A stretch of 64,000 bases of DNA from Guadua angustifolia (taxonomy: Eukaryota; Streptophyta; Magnoliopsida; Poales; Poaceae), in the NCBI GenBank assembly GCA_036346375.1, contig CM070508.1, positions 20,094,852-20,158,851 on the forward strand, given 5' to 3'. Below are positions 21,511-33,351 of the stretch, piece by piece. The translations under genes and the position numbers were made by a program. Within the stretch, counting starts at the first letter, position 1. Every line of letters starts with the position of its first letter. Under the pieces are notes generated by a model. The model saw only the letters and a list, made by a program, of their open reading frames with translations. It searched no databases and had not been told where the DNA came from.

Positions 21511-23347
21511 GTAAGCCCCCTCTTCTCCCTGTTTTCTTCCGCTCCCTCCCTCCCTCTCTGTGATCCCTCTCTGTCACGATTCGATTTGGGCGTGGTGACT
21601 GGTCCCCGCGGTTTCATCCGCGGTCGCGGAGGAATGCGACCGCTCGGGGGAGCGGCGTGCGCGTGGGCAGTTTCGGGGGTGGCGCGGGGCGGTGTGGCTT
21701 CAGCTATCGCGCGATTCTGTCGTGGGGGGCGCGGTGGCATCGGAGGTGGCAGGTGTTATGTGGGTGCCTGGGCCTCGAGGGACGACTCTTATTGAGAAAT
21801 TTTGTAAATTTTAGGAGGGGGTGGAGTGGCTCGCTTGGATTTCAGGGGTCCTCTCCGTTTCGCTGTGGTTTTGGTGAAACCATGGGGTTGTGCTGTGGGG
21901 TTTCACGAGAGGAGAAAATTTCGCTTGTTTTTGCTGCCTGATGATTAGGTATTACAATTTTGAGGGGGATGGGAAATGCAAAAGCTGCTTTGAAGGCTAC
22001 TACATACTAGTGCAAAAAGCTCATGCGATCAAACTTGTTGTCATAATATGCATAAGATTCCTGCTGTGATTTGACAACCCGTCAAAAGGGACCAAATACA
22101 AATATTTTCTGAGTTAATTATGTTCTGAGTTAATCATATGCAAAGAGGGTTTCAGATTTTGTGATCTTGTTGTGAAATTGTAGTGTGTTAGCTTTGTTGT
22201 TATGTATGGATGCTTCATGGTTTATTCTGTTCATTATTAGAACCAAAAAATGAACAATTTAATGTTACTAGTATATGAGAAGGAAATTTATAGTTATAGA
22301 TGGACATAGATTGGATGGTGCCGAAATGTATCCGATTTAGTTGCTTTTGAGCAAATGAAATCTGCAGTAACTACAGGGAGCAACTTAGGATGATTATGTT
22401 ATCAGCTCATCAGGCCTCTCAGTCGCTGTTAAATTAAGCGTAATATATATATTGTGGTTAATCAATATTTTTTTTATGTAACACAGACTTAATTTGGCCT
22501 TGCTGTTTGGCATTTGTAGACTTGGTTAGATATACTCATTTCTACACGTTTTTATTTAGTTTTTAGTTTTTACACAGTAGTAGTTGACGTCCTCAATTGA
22601 TGCAAAGAAGATTAGCGCTTTTCTCTCTCCCTTGTGTGTGAACTATAAATTTGTGTGTGCCTTCTATGCACTCTGGATAAAATGGAAAAGACTGCCTTGG
22701 ATATGTAAGAAGGAAATAACTAGCAATATTAAGTAATTAATGCAACTTTAAAAAGTTCTCAGTGACATGAAATCTATTCTCTATTCTTTGAGGGCTTTTG
22801 TCCTGTTTAAGCTTTATCTATCTTTAGTCTTCAGGTATTCAATAACAAAAAGGAGCAAGACTATATGATTGATACACTATGCATTGCACGTTGGTTCTCT
22901 TGTTTAATTTGTAGAGGTTTTTGCTGTGCTGCAATAGCTTTCATGAAAATTTTCATATGCATGTACCTATATTAAAGGTGTTTTTAGTTTTTAACCACTT
23001 CCAGGAAGAGACATTTAACTTGCACTAACCGGTTTTACCCGGACACGGATACGGGTATTGGACTCTGACTCAGATTCGGGTGTCTGATTCGGGAGACTTG
23101 AAAAAATAGGATTCAGGGATTCGACTGCTATGACTTGAAAAAAATAGGATTCGGGGATTCGACTGCTATACATTAATATAATACTACAAGTAAATAAATA
23201 TGTTTATTTTCTATTGTAAATAATACTAATAAATGCTCAAATATCTTATCATCATTGAAATTGGAGGGTTTATGTCATGATTTTTTAGAAAAAGCTCTAC
23301 ATATGTTTCCTGGACTGATAACTATTTGTTTCAAAACTTGACAGCAG
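21511..23347 (+). other. 5' UTR intron of the UBA gene (about 1.84 kb)
   Basis: The donor GTAAGC at 21511 and an acceptor TTGACAGCAG ending at 23347 frame a T-rich, gene-free stretch typical of leader introns in plants. A 37-bp tandem duplication lies at 23095-23169. Confidence 0.55.
23095..23169. repeat. 37-bp tandem duplication in the leader intron
   Basis: The unit beginning GACTTGAAAAAATAGGATTC occurs twice in a row (23095 and 23132) with very few differences. Confidence 0.75.
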
Positions 23348-23376
23348 GTAAACAACTGTGTAATCATTTGTTGAAA

Positions 23377-25227
23377 ATGCCGTCTACATCCAAATCCAAG
23401 TCAAAAGACAGGTCAGCTACCAAAGCAGCAAAAGAGCAGCCTAAGGTTGCTGCAAAGCCAATGGGGAATGGTACAGTTGCAAGTACTAACAACAACCTCT
23501 CTGGAAAATTTCATCTTCTGGAACCATCATCCTCTTTTCTGGGTAGCCAGGGCAATGACAGATTAAAGAATACAGATGAAATAGATGAACATTCTCGTAG
23601 CTCCCATGGAACAGGGGATTTTGATTGTGCCTCCAACAATGGTAGCTGTTCCGGTGAGTCAGAAGATCCGAAGGAAAAATCAACCAGCACTGCATCTCGA
23701 GTGGACTCTGTACCTGGATGTGATATTGATAAACGTGAGAAGATCAGACAAAAGAATGAGAAGAAGCATCAAAGGCAGAAGGAGAGGCGTGCTCAGGAAT
23801 TACATGAGCGTTGCAAGGGATATATAATGTCCAGAAAACTGGAGGCACTTGCGCAGAAGCTTGTTGCAATGGGTTTCTCAGCAGATCAGGCAACGATGGC
23901 CCTTATACAGAATGAGGGCTGTCTTGAGGAGTCTGTTGCCTGGCTCTGCAACTTTGATGGCAGTGAGGAAACCAAGCAGCAAGTTGCAGCAGATCAACAG
24001 TCTGGAACTAATTTGAAGATTGATATAACTGATGAGATTGCAAAGATTGTGAGCCTGGAGGCGAAATTTAAGTGTACAAAGCAAGAGGTTGAAAGGGCTA
24101 TTGTTTCTTGTGAGGGTGATCTAGAAAAGGCTGAGGAGGTCTTGAAGACACAGAAGCAAGAATCAACAACAACCACATCTAAGCCTGAAGGATCTGGTGA
24201 TTCAAGTGGCTTGGCTAACAAGCAGCAGGTCATGCTTGAACAGAACCCAGCAAGGCCTCAAACAAATGGATTTTCTTCAGTAGGTGCTCAGCAAATGAGG
24301 AGAGATGAGGACTTAAACTACAAGCTTTTGTTAAATGGTGGTGATCCAAAGGAACCTGCAATTAAAGGGTTTCAACCATTGGCTACACCAATTAAGCCAG
24401 AGATGGGGCAGCAACAATTTGTTCAACCCGAGAAGAGGCGGCTTAATGCTAATTTTGTTCCATCAGTTTCTTATGTGACATCATCTCCTTTGCCCGTTTC
24501 AGTATCTCAAATGAAATCAGAAACACGACTTGTGGCATCAGGCAATCAAGTGAAAAGTGCAATGCACAACGGAAGCTTGCGAGAATCGGTAATTGTAATG
24601 CAGCGTCCTCAGTCCGCAGCTGCCAAGCAAAGCCTACCATCCACAAGCCATAGCATGTTTGCATCTGAACCATCTTCAAGGGAATGGTACTTAAATGGTG
24701 CATCAGGTGTGGATATGATGTTGAATGGTGGTTTAGGGCATGGGCTGCGAAATATGAGTTTAGACAGTGTTAATTCTGCCAAGCAGTTCGTGCATGCAAA
24801 CCATCGACAAAGTTTTGTTTCCAATCCTATAGAGCTGGCTGCTAATGGTTGGGGTGGTACCTGGGGTTCTGGAGGTACATCGTCTTCCCTTGCTGTGGCA
24901 TCATCACTTGGGCTCTTTAGAGGATGGAACTCGTCCGAATCGTCTACTTTATCCCATGCTGATTGGAGAATCAATGGGCCAGCACCTTGTGATTACACCT
25001 CAATAGACTGGAGCCTTGACACAACATTATTGAACCCTGCAGCAAAGAGTGAATGGCTGTCTGACACATGGTCAACCATGTTCATGGGCGGCAGATCCAC
25101 AAGGCCATCTGGAAACCTTGGCGGTGCAGGCATCGCTGGGTTGCATGACGGCAATCTTCCAATGGAGCCTGCTCCATCACCCCGACCTTTTGAGTGGCCT
25201 TCTTTCTGCAGGGGAGGATCTTCCTAG
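23377..25227 (+). CDS. UBA-domain protein (two UBA-like domains), plant family of unknown function
   Basis: A single open coding exon of 616 codons, the only intact gene in the window. I chose ATG 23377 because it follows the splice acceptor; upstream in-frame codons lack an ATG. The N-terminus (MPSTSKSKSKDRSATKAAKE) is basic and low-complexity. A lysine/arginine-rich helix (about residues 118-150) precedes a clear UBA domain at about 151-192, with the signature LVAMGF, QATMALIQN and VAWL. A second, UBA-like three-helix segment lies at about 214-258 (DEIAKIVSLEAKFKCTKQEV). The remaining 350 residues are Ser/Asn/Gly-rich and probably disordered. UBA domains bind ubiquitin, so a role in ubiquitin signalling is inferred. 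The layout resembles Arabidopsis proteins annotated as UBA/TS-N or EF1B-type (At2g26920-like, from memory). Confidence 0.9.
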   Translation: MPSTSKSKSKDRSATKAAKEQPKVAAKPMGNGTVASTNNNLSGKFHLLEPSSSFLGSQGNDRLKNTDEIDEHSRSSHGTGDFDCASNNGSCSGESEDPKEKSTSTASRVDSVPGCDIDKREKIRQKNEKKHQRQKERRAQELHERCKGYIMSRKLEALAQKLVAMGFSADQATMALIQNEGCLEESVAWLCNFDGSEETKQQVAADQQSGTNLKIDITDEIAKIVSLEAKFKCTKQEVERAIVSCEGDLEKAEEVLKTQKQESTTTTSKPEGSGDSSGLANKQQVMLEQNPARPQTNGFSSVGAQQMRRDEDLNYKLLLNGGDPKEPAIKGFQPLATPIKPEMGQQQFVQPEKRRLNANFVPSVSYVTSSPLPVSVSQMKSETRLVASGNQVKSAMHNGSLRESVIVMQRPQSAAAKQSLPSTSHSMFASEPSSREWYLNGASGVDMMLNGGLGHGLRNMSLDSVNSAKQFVHANHRQSFVSNPIELAANGWGGTWGSGGTSSSLAVASSLGLFRGWNSSESSTLSHADWRINGPAPCDYTSIDWSLDTTLLNPAAKSEWLSDTWSTMFMGGRSTRPSGNLGGAGIAGLHDGNLPMEPAPSPRPFEWPSFCRGGSS

Positions 25228-26674
25228 TTTCCCCTACCCTGTAGGTAAGAAACGATTGAATAAAAAAAGTAAAAGATGTCATTTGTTTCTGTTCTTGTTG
25301 TGGTATCAGTTGCGGTTGGTTGAAAAGTTTCACTTGTGTATTGAACCGTGCTTATGTATCTTTGACTGTTGGCCGAGATAAGTCATCTTTCTATGAGTCG
25401 CTGTGCATGAAAAATGAAGAAAGAAATTTGAAGATATCTTGGCTGAAATGGATGAATGCCCCCTCTTTTATCTCTCTAACAAAAAGCTCACTTATTGGTT
25501 CATCTAATCCATGTTTCTTCTCAATGCAAGTATAGTTTCTTAATGGGACCATTCTAATGAAGTCTAAAATGTTTCTCTTTTTATCTGTGCTTATGGATTC
25601 TCTTTGAAATTGGATAAGCATCTTGTCCATCTTCCAGATGAGGAAAATGGTGATGTATGGCCCTGTACCAGTGTTATGAACTGTAACTTGAGTTTCGTCC
25701 ACCTGTGCTGTTTTTTTTATGTGATTTATAATGATCTGAGGTCTACTGTGATTGCAAACCATTTAAGGCTCTTTTGCTTCTTGATGTAGACATTCAAACA
25801 GGTTTTGAGATGGGTTTGCCCCCCTCTTTCTCGATTTACCTACCCCCTTGGAGTGAGTAGCTTTTTTTTTATCAAAGCAGTCTGCTAAATAATTATGTTA
25901 ACCAGTTAATGTTTTGCACTATGAAACGTAATGTATTGCATCCTCATTTGGACCAAGGAGTGTGAAGACCCTACAATATTCTCATTCTAGAATTCTAGTG
26001 TGACCTTCAAGCATGTTTGGTGTAATTAGCATACCTATCCAGTCTTCCCATTGAAGATGGTGTTGCTATTGTAAGTTGTAACTTAGATCTTGATTTTATA
26101 ATTGAGATAGTGCGTTTGTACCGACTATGTATCGTCCAATGTTCTTTGATAATTGAAATTGACCTGGACGTGCATGCCTGCTTGTCTTGACGAATTGTGC
26201 AAGCCTGATCTATGGACGAATGGTGGTGCTGTCCGTAGCGGGTTGAGCTTGGGGCGCATGATTCTTTCGTTACGTGACCGGCTTGAATGTATTGTTCTTT
26301 TTTCTTGTTCTGTGATTCCTATAAAAATGTTGAAAGCAGTGCTTTGTGCAGTGCCAATACTTATTTGGTTGATGAGCAGTTACCTATGTTTATTTTCCTT
26401 GAGCGCCACCTTTTGTTCTTGGATTGTTTATATATTGTTCTTTTTTCTTGTTCTGTGATTCCTATAGAAATGTTGAAAGCAATGCTTTGTGCAGTGCCAA
26501 TACTTATTTAGTTGATGAGCAGTTACCTATGTTTATTTTCCTTGAGCGCCACCTTTTGTTCTTGGATTGTTTATGGTCTTCGTTGATCAGTCTGTACCGC
26601 CTTTCCGAAATCTCTTTGCTATGCACATGATTGGCTGTAACTGCCAAGCGTTTGTTGCTGTTACATTGATTAGA
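25228..26674 (+). other. 3' UTR and downstream region of the UBA gene
   Basis: A possible polyadenylation signal AATAAA lies at 25259, 32 bp after the stop. Further T-rich sequence may belong to longer 3' ends. A 143-bp tandem duplication (26291-26574) and the Helitron junction at 26675 follow. I see no second gene here. Confidence 0.45.
26291..26574. repeat. 143-bp tandem duplication downstream of the UBA gene
   Basis: Unit 26291-26433 is repeated at 26434-26574 with only a few substitutions (for example CCTATAAAAATG against CCTATAGAAATG), so it is fairly recent. Confidence 0.9.
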
Positions 26675-26974
26675 CTAGTTCAATGCCCGTGCGTTGCTAT
26701 GAAAAACAAAATTACTAAAGAAACATAAAGTTCAAAAAGGGTGATACATATTATCAAAACATAATACCAAGCCGTACAATGAACATTAATTTTTCTCTTT
26801 CACATATCACGTGAATTACATAAAAGCATGTTGGTTGACATCTTCAAAAATTATCCAACCAATATTCCTAAAAAAATGATCAATTGAAAGTTAAATAAGA
26901 AAAAGTATAATAGGCATGTAGCATCTAAGACATTTATTTCTTTACAGGAATATATCTATATACGTTGATCGTTG

Positions 26975-27103
26975 AGACCTCGGTTTCTCCACCATGCGCC
27001 ATGTTCGCAATCACCTCCCTCGAGGCATGCTTAACAAAGAGCCACACGATGGCCTCCCCCATCCCTTACGTGCCGGCCACAATGGCAATGTTTCGTGTCA
27101 AAC
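26975..27103 (-). pseudogene. captured exon of a short-chain dehydrogenase/reductase (SDR)
   Basis: After a plausible acceptor (TTTCCAG) the minus strand encodes IAIVAGT, a stop, then GMGEAIVWLFVKHASREVIA. This matches the N-terminal Rossmann motif of plant SDR proteins (AIVTGG..GIGEAI), including the glycine-rich NAD(P)-binding turn. A TAA replaces one residue inside the turn. Only this exon is present, with no SDR catalytic Tyr/Lys segment nearby, so it is a fragment. It lies 300 bp from the Helitron 3' end. The intact family reduces or oxidises small alcohols and ketones; this copy cannot. Confidence 0.6.
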
Positions 27104-27291
27104 CTGGAAACACATGGATTAATTATCCAAGGATGACATCAACACCATCTCACAAAGCAAGCCTAGCAATCAAAAGAATCAGAACCAATAGCAATTGCAC
27201 ACTCACATATTACTTAAGGATTTAAAACTAATAAAAATTGCACACACATCACGATAATACATATTTTGTAAGGTAAATGGTTCTTACGTTC

Positions 27292-28170
27292 ACTGAAGCA
27301 ATAAATCTACTTGATCACAAAAAGAAATAGCCAAATTATGCATGGAGAAAGAGTTACTTTATTTGGAAGCTCCTCTTTGATTGGCTTGTTACATAATCAC
27401 GTAGTAGCCATTTTTCCTGTACACCAAAAAATTGCATTCCAGGCTGTCCAACAGCTCGACAACCGATTCTCTTTTCGAACCATTGAAGTGCTTGACGACA
27501 TCCTCCAATGGAACCTGCAACATTCAGATGCTCAACACAAGGAACAAGCATGGGCTCCTACCAAAGAAACTTGAGAACGAATGCCTCACCCCGTCGCGGC
27601 TCGCAACCAGTTCTAGTATAGCATCTTCGGTAGCATCAATTGTGCCAGTAGATTCTCTCCCTTGCCCGTCTATCTTTTGCGGTTTCTTTCTTGGTTCGTC
27701 GTGAAACGAGTGTTCCGTCGGTTTGGCCTCTCTTTGTTGAAGGGCTTGTATCGAAGGCACCGACCACGAGGACACAATCTTCTGATTACCATTCTCTCCA
27801 ACTTCACCGCCATGGGAGCATGATTTTGGTGATTTGTCTTTGTTCTAGCAAGAACCCCATCGAGAGGAACCTTACCAAAAGTTTGCTCGAGACAATCCAA
27901 GATCCTTAATTGTCGAGAACGTCTTGATCATCTCATAAGTTACCTGCAATTATTATTTAGCATTTTGCCAAATAAATTAGCCCTCCATGAATGCTTGGGA
28001 TGAACACAAAATGAGCTTGGCAGTGGATAAGAGAAGTGATTCTTCGTCTGCTGAAGCAATAAATCTACTTAATCACAAACAGAAATGGCCTAATTATGCA
28101 TGAAGGAAGAATTACATTTTAAAAGCTCCTCTTTATTAGCTTGACTTGTCACGTGATCAACCTTTGCAAT
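27292..28170. repeat. pair of diverged direct repeats, about 120 bp, 759 bp apart
   Basis: 27292-27411 and 28051-28170 share CTGAAGCAATAAATCTACTT, AATTATGCATG and AAGCTCCTCTTT blocks. This could be a duplicated 3' UTR segment of a captured gene. Confidence 0.65.
27400..27930 (-). pseudogene. captured 3' part of an unrecognised gene with a winged-helix-like C-terminus
   Basis: The minus strand first reads VTYEMIKTFSTIKDL near 27930. It then reads VPSIQALQQREAKPTEHSF and ATEDAILELVASRDGVRHSF, and after a break VPLEDVVKHFNGSKRESVVE, LLDSLECNF and VYRKNGYYVIM, ending near 27400. The alternation of short helices and the final VYRKNGYY strand resembles a winged-helix fold like that at the end of RPA32-type proteins. 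Frame changes and stops show it is a fragment. I do not recognise the parent gene. It sits in the same orientation as the Helitron and the SDR exon. Confidence 0.4.
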
Positions 28171-29562
28171 GGCAAGACGGATCCACGAGGCTATATCAGC
28201 GTTAGCCCTACCTCCTTGCAAAACCTATTCCAGTTCATCTCAAATCCATCTCGAGCGGCATCAAGTATGTATGATATAACCGTTTGCTCTTTTATTGGCA
28301 CCGCTCTGCGGAAATGCTAGAATACACTACCATGTCAAGCTGCGAACTTCCATTTAAGGTTCAATGGCAAACTAAAACAAAACAACTTCTGCAATTTTAC
28401 GGAAAGAGAGCTCCATGTTACGCCACAATTCCCATGAAGTAAATTTTGCACCACCCAAGCTCCTAGGAAGATTGTTTTGTCTTTGGTTTTGGAGCAAAGA
28501 CTATATCTTCTCAAAGCAGATGGATTATCCACCGGAAGATTCAACTCTTTTGACAATTGTATGATATTTTGGATGAAAATGCCCAGTAGCGTGAGATGAA
28601 GTGCTGAAAATAAGCGGTCGATGTTACGCGAGTACAAGAGGAAAATTTATTTTATCACAATTATTGCATTATTTTTAATTGGATGCCTTTGCGAGAAATT
28701 CATAAATGCATGCCGGTATGCTAAATATCATTATCTTTCAATGTGATACCGGTTAACACCATCAATATTAGCCGATCTAGCTCCGAGAGAAGGCCTCATC
28801 TTTGCAAAGTTTCTAAGTGTCGGTCACCACATATAGCATATCTGAAACATTAGGATCAGAGATTCAATTCAATGATTGTTCCAATATTTGAACGACCTAG
28901 AGTCAAAGTTCTCGATTTCATTCAATATTTAACTCACGGAGCAGTTCCAACTTCCAACATCTTGAGCAAGTTTCATCCTGACATTCAAGAGCATTTGGTA
29001 AAGTTTCAATTCGTCCTGAAAGAAATTTAAATGAGACACAAGAATTCAAGAATTAAGTACAAAAAGATTCTGGAGATATTCTAGCATTCAACGCACACAT
29101 GTCAGTCAGGAACTTGTTGTTTGTCCAACAGGTGCTGGACACGGGTGTGCTGCGCAACAGAAATATTTAATATGGACATAGGAAAATAACATATTTCCAA
29201 AGGTCGTATAAGGCCAAGGAGCTATGAATATTACATTTTAGTGCACTACATCAACATGTGTATACCACTGAAAAACTTTGGATACAAATTATGATAATTT
29301 CTATTTGGATATCAATTATTAATTTACAGAGAGTCAATTTGATCTTAAAAAGGAAAATGCTAACAGAAAGTACAGGAATTTGCTTGATTATCAAGGGAAC
29401 CAACTTCAGACTTAATACATAGTGCACCATCTATCATTTTCCTGAAAAGCAGATAGAAAAGTAACAAAAGAAAAGGCTAAACATCACATACCTATCCTTT
29501 ACAGAACTTTCATCAGACTGTGCCACCGCATTAGAGCGAGGTTTCAGATTCAGTCGTGGTCA

Positions 29563-29697
29563 CTCAGCCGCCTTGCTTTCAACATCTGTCCCTGTTGCTC
29601 CTGTTTTAGTTGCCATCACATTCTGGTGCATGTCACGAACAACGTCAACCTGCATGACATTTGCAATCGCAGGGACCTGATGCACTTGTACAATTGT
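29563..29697 (-). pseudogene. captured terminal exon of an unrecognised gene
   Basis: A minus-strand frame reads VQVHQVPAIANVMQVDVVRD, then MHQNVMATKTGATGTDVESK and AAE before a TGA at 29563-29565. The composition is protein-like and the frame stays open over the whole segment. I do not recognise the family. Confidence 0.35.
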
Positions 29698-30134
29698 AAT
29701 GCACACCACCAAGAGAAAAAGGATTTAATTTCTACCATGTCATCGCGAACTTATTGCATATCAAATTATCAAATCAAACTAACAAAATGATAATAAACAC
29801 AAAATGAAAACTTAAGCTTGATGTAACTTAACACTCTTTTCATTTTTGATCACAAGACCTACAAATATCAAGCATTCATTACATCAGAACATGATAGATC
29901 ACTGTTGGCCATCTGGTCTGCCAAAATATAAAGCAAGAATCCAGTCCCCTTTCACATCACAGTATTCCACAATATCGGCAATATAATAAAGGTTGGAAAC
30001 TAAAGATAGACAGATTTGCTACATATCGTTATTTGACGAAACAGTTTGAATGATGATTCAGTGTATCAAAGCAATATGATAAAGTCTGAATGATGATTCA
30101 GTGTATCAAAGCAAAAGTTCCAGAACTCACTTCT

Positions 30135-30350
30135 GGTGCTCCCCACCACTGGCCGCACGACGGCTGGGGGTATGGGCCTCACGGATGTTAGGCGTGTGCG
30201 GCCGAGGCGACGACGCTTGCTGCGCTTGTCGCCGCCACAGTTGGCTACCTCGTCCAGGTCCTGGCTTGGTATGCCCAATGCGACTCCGCCTCGCAGGAGC
30301 CCCCCTCCAGCACGATGGCTTCCGCTTCCTTGTTACAGAGACCCATTCCT
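30135..30350 (-). pseudogene. GC-rich captured exon, unrecognised
   Basis: An abrupt GC-rich island in AT-rich sequence. On the minus strand one frame reads DEVANCGGDKRSKRRRLGR and continues to VGSTRSEF. It looks like a short exon of a cellular gene, but no domain is recognisable. Just left of it (30048-30115) a 27-bp motif, GAATGATGATTCAGTGTATC plus 7 bases, occurs twice. Confidence 0.35.
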
Positions 30351-30572
30351 GCTGTAGTTCCTACAAGAATTATTGGATGCGCCAAGAATCAAGAACAAAG
30401 GGAGTTGCTCTGTTTCCTCCTCCTCCTCTCGAGATTTATACAGCTAGCTTTGCTTCGATCTGCAGAGAGATAAAGAAAATGAATTGAGCAATAAATCGTC
30501 AAGAACAACGGATCAAGAAATGAAGTTCTGAAGAAACTGTAACCAAAAAATTCTGCAGAGCATTGGGCATAC

Positions 30573-30942
30573 CTTGTTCACGAACATCATGTTCACTCTG
30601 GAACGAATTAACTGGGCTAGAAAACATTGTTGCCTTATCATGCAGTGCAGAACACGCCCTTGACATTGCACTATGGGAAGCATTATGGGAATTAATTGGG
30701 AATCCTGGGAATTGGGAGTACTGATTTCTAGAACTTTTGCTAACACCAGCAGGAAAGGAATAAAAGGATTGGTCTACTTTGTTGGGAACTAACCCCATTG
30801 GTCTAATAGGATTTTGGCTGCTGGAGTACACTGAATCATTTATAGGGGAAACACCAAGTTGCTCCCAATGTGCATTACCAGTATTGAACATCTGAGAGTT
30901 ACTTCCTAACCGGGAGCCACCAACAGCAATATTATTTGATCA
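30573..30942 (-). pseudogene. captured exon encoding a Ser/Asn-rich segment
   Basis: About 120 codons open on the minus strand (SNNIAVGGSRLGSNSQMFNT, HWEQLGVSPINDSVYSSSQN, SQFPGFPINSHNASHSAMSR). It ends at a good donor, GAACAAG|GTATGC (boundary at 30573). The Ser/Asn/Gln-rich composition recalls the tails of GARP-type transcription factors such as type-B response regulators, but I cannot assign it. An in-frame TGA lies at its upstream edge. Confidence 0.45.
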
Positions 30943-31287
30943 CATGTAACTGGAACAAGTCAGTTATATCATTTCTTCATAGAACAAGTTACACCTGAAT
31001 CAATGACACTAAACTCGACAAGCTATTACATACGCTTTTAAAATTGTACATAGAGAAAATAATTCGGCACATTTCCATGTCTTAGATGGCAAATTATACT
31101 TAATATACAATTTTTTAAGTATAAACTATAAAGTGCTAATCTTTAAACTATATGAGAGACACAACAAAAACTAATGAAAAAAATACAAGCATGATGTTCC
31201 TCATTGTTTTATGTGATATAGATTTACCTACAGAGGCCACAAAACATGCACTGAAATCACCAAAGGAGTTCAGAGATCAGAAACATC

Positions 31288-31386
31288 TTAGCGGGTTTGA
31301 TTCCAACCCAAACCAGCACCAGGTTTATTGATGGTAGGCTCTATGGGTTCTACAATACCCTTTCTGCTTTTTCCAAGGGCTTCTCC
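31288..31386 (-). pseudogene. captured last exon encoding the end of a G-patch domain
   Basis: After a TTTAG acceptor the frame reads GEALGKSRKGIVEPIEPTIN followed by KPGAGLGW, four more residues and TAA (31288-31290). The pattern GxxLGK..KGI.EPIE...G.GLGW is the C-terminal half of a G-patch. This is a glycine-rich motif of RNA-processing proteins that often binds DEAH helicases. The first half, expected upstream at higher coordinates, was not found. It looks like a captured terminal exon. Confidence 0.5.
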
Positions 31387-31391
31387 CTAAA

Positions 31392-33020
31392 CAAATTTGA
31401 CAAAATGAAAGGAGATCAATAGGAAAGAAAATATTTATTCGAAAATAGAAATCGATTAATGATTTGCCCTATGTTTCTAAACAAAACCGATCAATGAAAA
31501 ACATCCTTCACCAAACATTATGGTTATCGCTCCCGGTCAACATAGTTTTTGACACCATTGCTTGCTATTGCTCCCGGTCAACATAATTTAGCATATTAAT
31601 GACACGAGAACATCACGAGTAATCTGCAGACCACAAAAATAACTAACTCAAGTAGGAAATAGATAGATGGACTCCTCAAATACAACGAGAAGATCATTCG
31701 AAAGCTTTCACACTAACGCAATCTGTATAAATTACAATTTCTGAACCCAAGAGCACACAACATGAACTTCTTGGGTAAATTCAGATAACGAGTCAAACTA
31801 AGACACACACCGAGCTGGCTATTCCATGCATTGAGCCATCTTATAGCGTTTTCGCGAGGCAGCAGTGCAAGAAACAAACCACATACCAACTTTTTTCAAG
31901 AGAAAAAAGCAATACTTGCGTCACATGAACCGAGATGGCAGATGCAACCAGGTCACATGACTTTAGATCTTCGCATGTGGAACATTAGAGGAGAAAATAT
32001 ATGCTATCTCCCATTTTCTTACATCATCAAGAGAAACATGTAGACCGAGTTAGTTTTAAGGGTAGTCTTGTATGAGACCAAAAGCGTGGTAATTTTACTA
32101 CACAGTATAATTAGGTAACCAAATCAAAAGAGCGATACAATAGTAATAGAACGATTCTTCTTTTATGGTAGAAGAGAATTATATCTGAATGTGATACTTA
32201 ATTTTGTACAGCCCGCTCCAACATTACATTTCTTTTCTTTAACTAAAATGTAGGTGGTGTCCGAACGCATCGAATCCTACCCTAAGAAGTATGTGTGCCT
32301 CCAAAAAAGTCTGATGTTTAATTTATTTCACTTGTAGTGCCTGATTTATAGAGGAGGTATAGGAGGGAGGGAGACAAGAACAACAATACCTTCCCTTTCC
32401 TCATGATGTATCGAATCCTACCCTAAGAAGTATGTGTGCCAAATCTTCAATGGTAATCACCAAATAAAGACATTGTAAGTTTATGACAAAAGCGCGAAAC
32501 AGATAAATAGTTCCCAAACTTTTACCCTAAAAAATGGAAACAACAATAAGATGTAACAAATTAAAACAATGCCTTCTCACAACAGGTTGATACCTTGTGA
32601 AAAACTATGTAATATGGTAATGTAATCTTGAGCAATTGCCCAAAGGAATAAAAATCCGAGCACAAGTCATTACGACATAGGCAGTAGACTACAGGTTTTT
32701 AAATAAAAATTTAATATATGTTTCTTTTTACTTTTGGATCAATTTAGACCATGATCTTTTCAACAAAACCCAAAATCCACCATGTATCACAAGTTACTTC
32801 GAATTTTAATGAAGCAATTTAGTGGCATCCACTAATAAGAGAAATTTGCAAATGATACGGACTCACTTAAAATTTAAATTACACTTAAATTGATACAAGA
32901 ATGGAAGACATTAGCAAAAGGCCCATGGTTCTTTACGACTTCTTCCCCCTTCACCTGCGGTTGATTCCGCCTAGCACCTTGTATGCCTCGAGCACACCCA
33001 ATCAACATGCGCAGTGAGTA
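31392..33020. other. Helitron interior without recognisable genes
   Basis: AT-rich sequence. CATCGAATCCTACCCTAAGA and its next ten bases occur twice, near 32268 and 32407. TTGCTCCCGGTCAACATA-like motifs also occur twice, near 31529 and 31569. I see no ORF with a family signature. Confidence 0.4.
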
Positions 33021-33030
33021 GATCTTCATG

Positions 33031-33300
33031 GAATTTTTTTAAAATAATATTATTTTAATTGAAATTGCGACATTAATACTCGTATTTAAAAAATTGCAGA
33101 AATAATATCCGGCCGCCAAACCGTTTGGCGATAATAGGTAGTCGCCAAACGGTTTGGCGATAATAGGTAGTCGCCACACCGGTTGGCGACAAGCGCTAAT
33201 CCGCATTTTGAAGCGGTGATGACCCGATTGTCACGGGCAGGAGTAGTCGCCAAGCGGTTTAACGACTACTAAGTAGTCGCGAGCGGTGTGGCGACCATAA
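33031..33300. repeat. left TIR of the MULE with palindrome array
   Basis: About 80 bp of terminal repeat is followed by four to five palindromes of the type TCGCCAAACGGTTTGGCGA, separated by spacers such as TAATAGGTAG (about 33113-33297). Confidence 0.8.
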
Positions 33301-33351
33301 CCAACACTGTTTCTACGAGAACGGCCATCTCGCTTCGCTCGCTCACACTCG

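Noticed and set aside
26287..26630. Two similar hydrophobic ORFs
   Set aside because: They are frames of the 143-bp tandem duplication with T-rich composition.
33113..33297. Repeated palindromes as a CRISPR array
   Set aside because: The repeats are inside the MULE terminal repeat and mirrored at the other end.
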